From the NCBI GenBank assembly GCA_905614375.1, contig CAJQSP010000070.1, positions 1-11,544 of the forward strand: a stretch of DNA of 11,544 nucleotides. The letters are read 5' to 3'. The notes under the pieces are model-generated. The model was not told where the DNA came from. It ran no database searches and saw nothing but the letters and a program-made list of their open reading frames with translations. A program made the position numbers and the translations under genes. Below, piece after piece: positions 1 through 7,586 of this stretch. The DNA comes from an uncultured Dehalococcoidales bacterium. GTDB lineage: Bacteria; Chloroflexota; Dehalococcoidia; UBA1151; UBA1328. How positions within the stretch are numbered: the stretch's first letter is position 1; each line of letters opens with the position of its first letter.

Positions 1-78
1 GCCGATACCTGCAAGCACCCATTGTTTATATAGATGTTGGGTATCAGGGTGCTGAAGTGGTGTTAAAGTGAAGGCATC
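1..78 (+). promoter_or_regulatory. Leader region upstream of the giant lipoprotein gene
   Basis: No complete gene is visible here. GAAGG at 70-74, four bases before the TTG at 79, is a plausible ribosome binding site. An in-frame TAA at 64-66 limits the start to ATC at 76 or TTG at 79. GTGTTAAA at 60-67 recurs at 7435-7442, at nearly the same distance from the aligned start of the lipoprotein leader at 7452, so the two leaders seem related. Bases 1-12 carry a GCCGATAC-type motif seen again at 5021-5033 and, inverted, at 10974-10986. I see no convincing -35/-10 pair. Confidence 0.35.
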
Positions 79-3000
79 TTGAAGTTACGTCTACTAACGC
101 TCGCATCGCTGCTGTTATTTGCAGTTGCATCCGCTTGCACCCCACTTGGGGGTGATGACGCTGAGACATCAATCGTCCAGCCGCCAGCCGCCACTCAGCA
201 ACCCGAGGTGTTTAAAGGTAAAACGGAAGATATAGAAGAACGTGCCCTACCTTTGGGCGACACTAAAAACAAAGTAAGAGAACAGATCACTGTCACAACC
301 TCTGGTGATCAGATGGTTGAGTTTGCACGAGCAGTAGAAGAGGAAGACGTATCTATCTACGCAATAAAATTGCGTAACCTCGATCTTGATGTGACAGTCA
401 AGGTAGAGATACTGCCGATCCTAAATTTGGATTATGTGAATGTACATCCACCACCCCGATCTGAATTTATTCAGGCGTTACTTATAACTGTCGAGGGTGT
501 AGGTAATGAAGATAATCAAGCTGCAGAGCTGAATTTCACTATTTCAGAAAAGCAGCTTGGTGATTCAGACCCTGAAGATGTTGATATCTGGCGATTCAAA
601 GATTCGTGGGATCCTTTAAATGCTGAGTACTTGGATCTAAATGAAGGTATACATACCTATAAGGCTGAGACACCTGGGTTTTCATTATTTGCGATTGCTA
701 AAAGAACTAGTGAAGTAGCAGAACCTATAGTTCAGGCTCCAGAGACAACTTCTAAGTCGCCTAAATCTGAAGTTGTTGCTGAAACAACTGTGGCTTCAAC
801 TCCGACTGCTATTCCTACTGTAGTTCTGCCTACCTCTACTGCTGTACCAGCTACTGCAACTCCAGTTCCGGTGGCTCCTGTAGCTCTTCCTACATCTACT
901 GCTGTGCCAGCTGCGGCAACTCCAGTTCCGGTGGTTCTACCTACAGCTACTACTGTCCCAACGCCTTTACCTCTGCCTACAGCTACTACTGTCCCAACGC
1001 CTTTACCTCTGCCTAAGGCTACTGCTACTCCCCAACCGGTAAAGATTCAGTTCCGTGAAGGAATTTTCAAGATCCCATCTAGTTTTGAGTACTTTGAGCT
1101 GAAGCGTTTCCGAGTTGAAAACGTCAAGGAACTGAATGCATCAGGTGGCGTAAGTGCTTCTGTGAAATGGGGAGACAGTAACGAGTGGTCTGGAGTTGCA
1201 ATCGATGTCGAAACCGGAGAGATACTAGCTGGTCATACATATCGATCTGGAGGGACTTTTTACGCTGATATGAAAATCACCAGCGAAAGTGGTGAATTAT
1301 TCCTACATTCGTTCAGTGTTTTTGTGAACGGTGCAGTCACAGTCATTCAGACTCCTCCATCTTCGACGGTCACTGGTGGAGTCACTCCGACTTCGACGGT
1401 CTCTGCTGGAGCGACCTCAAATTCGATTGTTGAGCTTGTAAACAGTAGAAGTGGTAGTGATGCAATTGATCCTCTTATCAAATATTCTCCTGTATCCGGG
1501 GAGAAAATTGTTGACCAAAGTATTTTAAATCAATATAGCCCAGACAATTACCTACATTTTGACTCATTTGATTTCCATGGAGAATACCAGGGTAACAATG
1601 CTCAGGAATTGATACCGAAACCCGATCCTACAGACACTGTTTCTCTTCCTAGTAATTTTCCAATCCTAGGAAATGTATTCACCATTGAGGTCGAAGTCTA
1701 TTCAGCTGCCCATGTAAATATGCCTCATAGAACAATCATTGGTAATGATGCAAATCCCGCTGGAAGGGACAAATACAGGCCACCAACTATTACTTTTAAT
1801 AAAGTAGACGGCGTAAACCAAGTTAGATATGGCTTTGGTGTTGGGCCTGACAAAAAGGGAAAACGGAAAATTATTAATTCGGTTGTAACTGATAATCAGT
1901 GGTACCACATAGCTTTTACTTTTGACGGTACAACTACAAAATTGTACGTGGATGGTATTGAGGTCGATAGTTCTGATTTTGCAACAGGTTTAACTCCTCA
2001 CCCCGTACCCATTTCAGTGATCGGACAAAAATTTTTAGGAAAAATGGATGAGGTACGCATTTGGAATATAGCCAGAACTCAAGAGGATATTCAATCCACA
2101 TTGACAGGTGAACTCATTGGTAACGAACCGGGACTGATTGCCTATTATCCGATGGACGTTGATCAAAATTGGGAATTAATTGATAAAGGCCCAAATAATC
2201 ATCACGCCACTATTACAAATGTCGAAATTCTCCAGAGGCACAGCTCATTAGATTGCCCTAACGCCAATGGTACTTTGGCCTGTCCATATCCAACGATAAG
2301 AGAAGCATTGGATACTGCTCAAGCAGGAGATAGCATATTTATAAAAGATGGTAGATATCCTGAGGTAATCTTCAAAGAATTATTCAATCAATCTCACGAG
2401 ACAAATGGTCCAAAAGTTACGCTCAGGGGTGAAAGTACAAATGTAATGTTAGACGGCACTGTTCCTTTAACCTCTAACTGGGAACTCGTAGATGGTAGAT
2501 ATGAAGCTTCAGTCGACATGAATCAACTTTCAATTTTTGCTAATGCAAAAGTTGAAGATATTCATGGTTTGTGGATAGATGACAGATATATGATCCCTGC
2601 AATGCCTGTTAATTTCGCTAACCCGACAGATGTTTCAACGAGCACTCAAAACAATCCGGAACTTGGCACTGTATTTGAAAGAAATTTAACTGCCCCATAC
2701 CAATATAACCACATGGTTCAAGATGAATATATCGTCGGAGATATAAATAACTTGGATGGTACAGAGGAATGGTCTTTCGATCAGGTAAATAAGAAGTTAT
2801 ATCTAATTCCTGGTGACAAGATTCCGAATTCAACAAATGTGCGAGTAAGGGTTCGTACAAAACTTATGCATTTTATATTTTCGGATAATCTGGAATTTAA
2901 AAACATACATTTTTTCGCAGGATCCTTCAATTTTATTGAGAGTAGTTTTATTCTCATAGAAGATTCGAAATTTTCACATAGCTGGGAAGCGGGAATGAGT

Positions 3001-5007
3001 TATTTGAGCCCCGGATGGGACCCTGACTGGAGTCGAGGAAATATCATTAAAGCTGGAACAAATAACACCATCAGAAATTCTATCTTTCAATATATAAATG
3101 ATGCATTTGCACTTGGTTTCAGAGCCTCAATGAATCCATTAGCAGAGAATGTTTTATTCCAATATAACGATTGGTTTAAAAATACAGTGTGGGCTCCTGG
3201 TGCGTCAGATAATTTCACAGGAGGAAATAAATGGTACGACGATACAAGTGTTATGGGAGGAAGTACTTTTCGTTATGTGACTATGGATCAAAATCACACA
3301 GGTGGAATTCAACCAGGATTAGAATCACTGGTTGAGTATGCGAGAATCCAAAGTCAATATATCAACATTGATGGGAGTGGTATCCAAAGAACCGTAGGTA
3401 ATGTAGTGAACTCAACAACTCGATATAGTTGGCTTTTAAATACCAATCGCAACGGAATGAGACTTGATAGCAAATGCGGGGGAACTGACGCCGTTATCCA
3501 TAATGTGGTCTCAGCAGGAAACAAGAGAGGCTTTAGGTTAAAAGGGGACAGGCATAGAGCATTCCATTTACTGGCTTATGACACCAATCAAAATGATATT
3601 TCCATGCCCCGAAACAAGTACTGCGGAGATGACTGGGGGAATAACGATGGGGTTAACTCTGAAACGCTGGCAGGCAATTTGAATTCTCGCCTACTTAATT
3701 CAGTAGCAGAAAAGAACTTATCGGCAAATATGCCAGATGCCGGTGACCCAAATGTTACTGCAGGGAATAGCGTAGCTATCGCAGAAAATATTAGCAATGA
3801 ATTCCTACTCAATCAGTCGGGCATTTGGTATGGAAGGGCATTGGATGAAGATAAAATTGCACCTTTCACCTATCCACATTTTGAACTTCAAGATCCATGG
3901 GTTGAAAACCGAGAAAGATCCGATGCATCCTTGCAATCACAGTTTGGATTAAATCCATTTACAGAAGGTGTTCAAGGTTATGATTTTAGACCTAGAAAAG
4001 GGTCACCATTAATAGACGGAGGCATAGCAATTCCAGGGATTAATGATGGCCAGGATATTGATCCAACGAAAGCCCCTAATCACCCGCCATCATATAGTGG
4101 GCAACATAGAGCATTTTTAGGCGATGCTCCCGATATAGGTGCATATGAATACGGAGATTCGGTCTACTGGATTCCAGGATATAGGCATTATTATCCTACT
4201 GTCCCTATTCCCGGGAATGGGGCAGTTGATGTTCCTATGGAATATGGTCTGGCATTTAATTACCCCTGGAAAACAGATTATTCAGGTATTACAGCTGAAG
4301 TCACAATAAATGGTCCAGGACTAAATAAGACCGTCTCTTTGACTTATCCAAATAATGTGGTTTTTGAAACGTTTCTGCCAGGCCAAACTTATACTTGGTC
4401 GGTCGAAGTTGGTGAGGTTAGCAGCCAAATATGGAGCTTCACGGTAGCTAATAAAATTCACCCATTAAATGATAGGTCTGTTGATGTTGATGCCGATGAT
4501 GAAAAACTCATTCCAAACCATAATAAAAGTCTGAGTTTGTCGGATGGGGTTTTGTCTTTCATGAGATTTGATATCCCATCTTCTATTAACTCTGACTACC
4601 AGGTTTTTCTGAACTTAACCCCAGAAACTGTAAACTCATCAAATGGTCAAATTATGTTATATAAATACAATTATCAGGGTTGGGGAGAGAAGTTAGATTC
4701 AAATAATTTAGGTTTATTAGATCACAGTTTATTGACAGCCTTACAGAGCATTTCCACGATTGATGCATCCTCCTCCTTGTCAGTAGAAATCACGGATTAC
4801 ATTGAATCAACCGGAGAAATTTCGTTCGCTTTAGGAGTATTGGATCCTAATGATCAATTGTCCTTTTTCAGTAAGGAAAAAATGGTTACTGATGGAGTTG
4901 ACATTTATGTCACCGCTGGTGACCTTCTTGGGCCGTCCGGCAGTGGAAGCGGGTATGCACCCCAGACCGATGTGTGGCCTAGCATATCGTTCGTGAAAAA
5001 CAATTAG
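79..5007 (+). CDS. Giant modular surface lipoprotein with parallel beta-helix
   Basis: A 1642-residue protein, TTG start, predicted to be lipid-anchored outside the cytoplasmic membrane. A signal peptide ends at a lipobox-like ASAC (Cys20). Residues about 68-208 match the PGF-pre-PGF family, ending in its hallmark ETPGFSLFAI. A Pro/Thr linker (about 209-320) leads to a PKD-like domain (about 327-420, with WGDS and AGHTY). A second short linker precedes a LamG/concanavalin-like domain (about 515-695, with GKMDEVRIWN). A long right-handed parallel beta-helix (about 725-1355) closes with the typical DIGAYEYG. An Fn3-like domain (about 1370-1455) and a CBM96/DNRLRE-like domain (about 1460-1625, ending SFFSKE) follow. 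These domains suggest polysaccharide binding or cleavage, but I cannot name catalytic residues, so lyase activity is inference. The gene is visibly AT-richer than its neighbours. Confidence 0.88.
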   Translation: MKLRLLTLASLLLFAVASACTPLGGDDAETSIVQPPAATQQPEVFKGKTEDIEERALPLGDTKNKVREQITVTTSGDQMVEFARAVEEEDVSIYAIKLRNLDLDVTVKVEILPILNLDYVNVHPPPRSEFIQALLITVEGVGNEDNQAAELNFTISEKQLGDSDPEDVDIWRFKDSWDPLNAEYLDLNEGIHTYKAETPGFSLFAIAKRTSEVAEPIVQAPETTSKSPKSEVVAETTVASTPTAIPTVVLPTSTAVPATATPVPVAPVALPTSTAVPAAATPVPVVLPTATTVPTPLPLPTATTVPTPLPLPKATATPQPVKIQFREGIFKIPSSFEYFELKRFRVENVKELNASGGVSASVKWGDSNEWSGVAIDVETGEILAGHTYRSGGTFYADMKITSESGELFLHSFSVFVNGAVTVIQTPPSSTVTGGVTPTSTVSAGATSNSIVELVNSRSGSDAIDPLIKYSPVSGEKIVDQSILNQYSPDNYLHFDSFDFHGEYQGNNAQELIPKPDPTDTVSLPSNFPILGNVFTIEVEVYSAAHVNMPHRTIIGNDANPAGRDKYRPPTITFNKVDGVNQVRYGFGVGPDKKGKRKIINSVVTDNQWYHIAFTFDGTTTKLYVDGIEVDSSDFATGLTPHPVPISVIGQKFLGKMDEVRIWNIARTQEDIQSTLTGELIGNEPGLIAYYPMDVDQNWELIDKGPNNHHATITNVEILQRHSSLDCPNANGTLACPYPTIREALDTAQAGDSIFIKDGRYPEVIFKELFNQSHETNGPKVTLRGESTNVMLDGTVPLTSNWELVDGRYEASVDMNQLSIFANAKVEDIHGLWIDDRYMIPAMPVNFANPTDVSTSTQNNPELGTVFERNLTAPYQYNHMVQDEYIVGDINNLDGTEEWSFDQVNKKLYLIPGDKIPNSTNVRVRVRTKLMHFIFSDNLEFKNIHFFAGSFNFIESSFILIEDSKFSHSWEAGMSYLSPGWDPDWSRGNIIKAGTNNTIRNSIFQYINDAFALGFRASMNPLAENVLFQYNDWFKNTVWAPGASDNFTGGNKWYDDTSVMGGSTFRYVTMDQNHTGGIQPGLESLVEYARIQSQYINIDGSGIQRTVGNVVNSTTRYSWLLNTNRNGMRLDSKCGGTDAVIHNVVSAGNKRGFRLKGDRHRAFHLLAYDTNQNDISMPRNKYCGDDWGNNDGVNSETLAGNLNSRLLNSVAEKNLSANMPDAGDPNVTAGNSVAIAENISNEFLLNQSGIWYGRALDEDKIAPFTYPHFELQDPWVENRERSDASLQSQFGLNPFTEGVQGYDFRPRKGSPLIDGGIAIPGINDGQDIDPTKAPNHPPSYSGQHRAFLGDAPDIGAYEYGDSVYWIPGYRHYYPTVPIPGNGAVDVPMEYGLAFNYPWKTDYSGITAEVTINGPGLNKTVSLTYPNNVVFETFLPGQTYTWSVEVGEVSSQIWSFTVANKIHPLNDRSVDVDADDEKLIPNHNKSLSLSDGVLSFMRFDIPSSINSDYQVFLNLTPETVNSSNGQIMLYKYNYQGWGEKLDSNNLGLLDHSLLTALQSISTIDASSSLSVEITDYIESTGEISFALGVLDPNDQLSFFSKEKMVTDGVDIYVTAGDLLGPSGSGSGYAPQTDVWPSISFVKNN
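829..1011 (+). repeat. In-gene tandem repeats encoding the Pro/Thr linker
   Basis: Two degenerate copies of a 46-bp block lie 60 bp apart (829-874 and 889-934) and encode PTSTAVPA-(T/A)-ATPVPV. They are followed by two identical 36-bp units (940-975 and 976-1011) encoding PTATTVPTPLPL twice. This is a flexible extracellular spacer typical of anchored modular proteins. The exact 36-bp duplication is recent or homogenised and may vary in length between strains. Confidence 0.85.
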
Positions 5008-5020
5008 TGCAACAAAGCGT

Positions 5021-5033
5021 CGCCGATACCCGC
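5021..5033 (+). repeat. GCCGATAC-type motif, copy 2 of 3
   Basis: CGCCGATACCCGC lies just after the giant lipoprotein stop codon. Related copies are GCCGATACCTGC at 1-12 and, on the minus strand, CGCCGATACTCGC at 10974-10986, upstream of the last lipoprotein gene. The function is unknown. The match is short and could be chance. Confidence 0.3.
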
Positions 5034-5072
5034 ATCGAGAGCCGGTCAAACTTCAACTGGAGATTCTCGTGC

Positions 5073-5117
5073 TTTGCAAGCAGGAGGTAGAGGGTTCGAG
5101 TCCCTCAAGCTCCACCA
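5073..5117 (+). pseudogene. tRNA-Ala(TGC) 3' fragment, att scar copy 1
   Basis: The sequence runs from the anticodon loop (TTTGCAA, anticodon TGC), through the 3' anticodon strand, a 5-base variable loop and a perfect T arm (GAGGG-TTCGAGT-CCCTC), to the 3' acceptor strand AAGCTCC, discriminator A and encoded CCA. Upstream bases do not supply the GGAGCTT 5' acceptor strand or a proper D arm, so this is not a functional tRNA. A tRNA truncated at the anticodon loop is the usual product of tyrosine-recombinase integration into a tRNA gene. The same block recurs at 9382. Confidence 0.85.
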
Positions 5118-5134
5118 AACTGGCGACAAACTGG

Positions 5135-5166
5135 AAAAGCCCTCGCAGAAATGCGGGGGCTTTTCT
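5135..5166 (+). terminator. Rho-independent terminator, copy 1
   Basis: AAAAGCCCTCGCA (5135-5147) pairs with TGCGGGGGCTTTT (5152-5164) around a GAAA loop, giving 13 base pairs with one T-G wobble and a T-rich 3' end. It is evidently the original tRNA-Ala terminator, carried with the att block. The A/T flanks make it usable from the other strand too, so it may also end the convergent minus-strand gene at 5294-6862. Confidence 0.85.
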
Positions 5167-5170
5167 TTGT

Positions 5171-5192
5171 TTTGCACCAATTTTGCACCAAT
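5171..5192 (+). repeat. Tandem 11-bp repeat beside att copy 1
   Basis: TTTGCACCAAT occurs twice head to tail (5171-5181, 5182-5192), directly after the terminator. The counterpart beside att copy 2 holds a different 11-mer pair at the same spacing. It could be a set of recombinase arm sites or the remnant 3' coding end of an integrase on the minus strand. Neither is proven. Confidence 0.7.
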
Positions 5193-5293
5193 AGCACGAT
5201 TTATATAGCTGTTTCCGACTTCAGCCATTCCGCTTGTAATGCAATGCGAAAAGCGATCGTTTTTTGCAGTTGTCGATTGCTTGTCCTGAAATT

Positions 5294-6862
5294 CTATTCA
5301 CTTACATAATGCTCTGAATACTCATACCCAGGACGGTCACCGTCTGTGGGGTGTCCGTGGTAAAGGTAGAGCGCGCCATAGGTCCAGCCATCCAGCCCCG
5401 GATAATTCGCACGGTCCATGGACAAAGCGACATAGGGAGCCGGATATCCATCTGGTAGCGGAATGACATTGGGCCAACAGCGGGTATTGCTTTGTTCGTC
5501 CCACGGTGGGCGAAAAATGTTCAGGGCGCCGAGTTGCTTGAGATCCGGGTATGAGTAGACGTAGAACTTGCGGTCGGAGCTTCCGAACAGGGCGTAGTAC
5601 TGGCTGCCGATCTTCTGAAGCAGGCAACCCGTGCCGTTCACTTCAGCGGGGCCCGCAATGAGCTCATAGGGGCCGTCCCACTCATCGGCCTCATAAAGAC
5701 CAGCAGGAAAGCCGACATCGCCTACTGTACACGCGAGCACACGCCATTTCTCGGCCGTCGAATCATAGAGAATGTGGGGGTCTTCTCCTGAATTTGGCAG
5801 GGTAATCGGTTTGGCCTTCATGATGGAAAACCCGAAACGGGGGTCGCGCTTTGAGGAGACGGCCCACAACTGCTTGGGGACCTTCTTGTCCGCATCGCCA
5901 TAGGCAGAGAATCCGACCGTTATGCCTCTCCACTCTTTGGTTTTCTTATCAAAGAATATGTGCGAACCGATTTCATTGCGCAGCAAGCCATCATCTCTGT
6001 CGAAAACGATGATCCCCTCCAGTTTGGGATCGAAGACCGATGGATCCATACTGAAGACACCCTGTAGTGGGTGCGGGAGAATGCGGCCGCGCACCGACAT
6101 GGTAAACCAGAGTCGGCCGTTGTCCAGAATCGGTGATCCATCCTGATAGGTCATAGCGCAAATATCCGCCTGGCCAGCCCCCGTGGTTAGCGATGCCCCT
6201 GCATCTTTGATTACCACGGACTCACCCGCAGTTAATTTGGTATGCAACCGGAATTCGAACGACCGAATATGGTCTTTTCGGCGGAGATCGATGACCTCGG
6301 AGAAATCACGGGTATCGACAACACGGTTCACCCCATTTTGTTCCACAAAAACATTGAGAGCGGTTCCCAGCACTTGCACCCTGAGCGTAAATGGCCCTTC
6401 AACAGGCTCCTCGAGCTTGACACTATTGTTCTGTTCTTCTCGCCCAGCGACGATCACCCTCCATTGAATAGACGTGCATCTGTTCGAGGTGAAACCAGCG
6501 AGAATCGACAGGCGGTTCTTGTTGTCGGGCGTCGCGAAATCAACGCCCGCTTTCGGTGACTCGCCTTGGGTTCCGGCAAATGATACATCGTAGGTCGCAA
6601 AAGGGTTGAACCCGCCAACCCAGAGGGCTGACTCCGATGTGCCAGGAGCAGAGACTGTGAGTAAGCCCCTATCAGATTCATAGTCGGTAGACGTCCCAGA
6701 TAAGTGAGTGATGGGGTGTTCAACGTATAGGTTGACGATTTCGCCCGGTTTGAGTGTGGATAGAGGGATTGCTGTGTCGCGGTCAAATACGAGTCGACGC
6801 ACAGCTTGCCTTCTAAACTCGATATTCAGAGGTGATAATTCACGCTGCCCCATTTGATCCAT
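5294..6862 (-). CDS. Five-bladed propeller glycosidase-like protein (GH43/GH32-like fold)
   Basis: A 522-residue protein with an ATG start. There is no signal peptide or membrane segment, so it is cytoplasmic unless exported by another route. Residues about 1-225 form a beta-rich, sandwich-like domain. Residues about 230-510 read as a five-bladed beta-propeller like those of the GH43/GH32/GH68 glycosidases, with short strand repeats (LWFTMSVRG, WRGITVGFSA, KWRVLACTV, YYALFGS, APYVALSMD) and GEDPH at 359-363, resembling the DP motif that helps form their active site. The general acid cannot be assigned by eye, so family and activity are inferred. The gene is transcribed toward att copy 1, whose hairpin may serve as terminator. 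A second in-frame ATG (residue 4) is an alternative start. The gene is GC-richer than 79-5007. Hydrolysis of a plant- or algal-type glycan is plausible but unproven. Confidence 0.7.
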   Translation of the reverse strand: MDQMGQRELSPLNIEFRRQAVRRLVFDRDTAIPLSTLKPGEIVNLYVEHPITHLSGTSTDYESDRGLLTVSAPGTSESALWVGGFNPFATYDVSFAGTQGESPKAGVDFATPDNKNRLSILAGFTSNRCTSIQWRVIVAGREEQNNSVKLEEPVEGPFTLRVQVLGTALNVFVEQNGVNRVVDTRDFSEVIDLRRKDHIRSFEFRLHTKLTAGESVVIKDAGASLTTGAGQADICAMTYQDGSPILDNGRLWFTMSVRGRILPHPLQGVFSMDPSVFDPKLEGIIVFDRDDGLLRNEIGSHIFFDKKTKEWRGITVGFSAYGDADKKVPKQLWAVSSKRDPRFGFSIMKAKPITLPNSGEDPHILYDSTAEKWRVLACTVGDVGFPAGLYEADEWDGPYELIAGPAEVNGTGCLLQKIGSQYYALFGSSDRKFYVYSYPDLKQLGALNIFRPPWDEQSNTRCWPNVIPLPDGYPAPYVALSMDRANYPGLDGWTYGALYLYHGHPTDGDRPGYEYSEHYVSE

Positions 6863-6923
6863 CCGATCCGTTTCATTTGTGTAGAACGATCAATAATTCA
6901 GGAAACTTTTGAAATGGCCCTTT

Positions 6924-7241
6924 TCAACGGTACATTGTCCGATCTGTCAGCACAACAAACGTGAAATTTCCGCCCAACTTACGGTGAATCTTGCGGGTAA
7001 ACATCACCATAGAATAGCTCTTGCCTGCGCCTTGGGTGTGCCAGAACACACCGAGCCTTCCTTGTTGGTCTTTGCGATTCCGAACTGCTTCAACGGCGAG
7101 ATTCACTCCGAGGAACTGGTGGTTTCCCGCGAGTATCTTCTTTGGTTCCCCTGACGATTCATCGAACAGGATGAAGTTTTCGACAAGGTCCTTGAAATTA
7201 CGCTTGTCGCACACGCCCTTGAGTAACGTTGCCATATCCAC
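6924..7241 (-). pseudogene. hsdR: Internal fragment of type I restriction subunit HsdR
   Basis: About 105 residues of the motor/restriction subunit of a type I restriction-modification system. Visible landmarks are ENFILFDE, the NHQ-containing KKILAGNHQFLGVN segment (residues about 35-46), the Walker A motif HTQGAGKS (68-75) with its FWHTQGAGKSYSMVMF context, and VVLTDR (motif Ia, 96-101). The frame hits a stop four residues after TDRT, and homology seems to end near 6936. Full HsdR proteins are about 800-1100 residues, so both the nuclease N-terminus and most of the helicase are missing. The upstream edge meets the integrase fragment near 7240. No hsdM or hsdS is nearby. It is a non-functional scar from a lost defence locus. 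Confidence 0.85.
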
Positions 7242-7420
7242 TGCGCCTGAATCACCTTCGACACAACGTTGGTAGCTATCTGTTGAGCGAGAACGTACCG
7301 ATTGCAGCGGTCAGCAAGATACTCGGTCACGCTAATCCTGCGATCACCATGAGCATCTACGCACACGAGCTGAAGGAAGACTTCGAGCAAGTACGAGTGG
7401 CTATGGCGAAGTTCGCGTAG
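7229..7420 (+). pseudogene. C-terminal fragment of a tyrosine recombinase/integrase
   Basis: A 63-residue open stretch holding the last catalytic boxes of a XerC/D-type integrase: an HLRH segment with the box II Arg at residue 11, the hydrophobic VPIAAVSKILGH segment with Gly33-His34, and the nucleophile Tyr44 in SIYAHEL. The His of the usual HxxR reads Asn8, and everything upstream (core-binding domain, box I Arg, Lys) is absent, so it cannot recombine DNA. The homologous part starts near 7247, right where the minus-strand hsdR fragment ends. This indicates a deletion or recombination joint. It is likely the remains of an integrase that served one of the elements at this tRNA-Ala site. Confidence 0.85.
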
Positions 7421-7451
7421 CAACATGCGGTTCTGTGTTAAATTGGTCGGC

Positions 7452-7586
7452 ATGTCGAAACTATACGTACTAACACTCGCGTCACTGCTGCTACTAATGG
7501 TTGCAGTTGGTTGCTCTGTTTCAGATCAAGCTGCTATCGACGAATCGGTTTCACGCCCAGAATCACCTTCCACAGAACACAAATGA
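7452..7586 (+). CDS. 44-residue lipoprotein leader overlapping the sulfatase start
   Basis: ATG at 7452 opens a 44-residue frame with Lys3, a hydrophobic core (VLTLASLLLLMVAV) and a lipobox-type ending VAVGC (Cys21), followed by a short polar Ser/Glu-rich tail and TGA at 7584-7586. The stop overlaps the sulfatase ATG as ATGA, with the sulfatase in the -1 frame. The signal peptide aligns codon by codon, without gaps, to that of the giant lipoprotein (13 of 21 residues identical, including LTLASLLL). Either it is a translationally coupled small lipoprotein, or it is the signal-and-tether part of a secreted sulfatase split by a one-base indel, or a truncated lipoprotein gene. The ribosome binding site is weak. 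Confidence 0.6.
   Translation: MSKLYVLTLASLLLLMVAVGCSVSDQAAIDESVSRPESPSTEHK

Larger units (their letters stand above)
5073..5197 (+). repeat. Direct repeat copy 1 (att block)
   Basis: It aligns without gaps to 9382-9506 at an offset of 4309 bp. Bases 5073-5166 match 9382-9475 with one difference (G at 5148, A at 9457, in the terminator loop). Beyond that the tails diverge but keep a shared plan: a 4-base spacer, two tandem 11-mers, then AGCAC. Both copies have the same orientation, as expected for attL/attR-like ends or serial insertions at one tRNA. Confidence 0.9.

Noticed and set aside
829..1011. CRISPR-like array
   Set aside because: The repeats are contiguous, in frame within a gene and encode a Pro/Thr linker; there are no spacers.
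5041..5117. A complete tRNA-Ala gene ending at 5117
   Set aside because: The 3' half is perfect, but the bases upstream of the anticodon loop cannot form the 5' acceptor strand (GGAGCTT needed), and only a vague D-arm-like stretch is seen.
5046..5228. Minus-strand frame with RDSNPLPPACKA through the tRNA scar
   Set aside because: This is the antisense translation of a tRNA 3' end, a well-known false protein tail; the rest has no recognisable domain.
7103..7453. 116-codon minus-strand frame over the hsdR/integrase joint
   Set aside because: It is out of frame with the recognisable hsdR peptide and antisense to the integrase fragment.
7511..7582. TTG at 7511 as the sulfatase start
   Set aside because: It would add 24 residues read from the lipoprotein leader in the wrong frame; the ATG at 7583 places the conserved N-terminal strand correctly.
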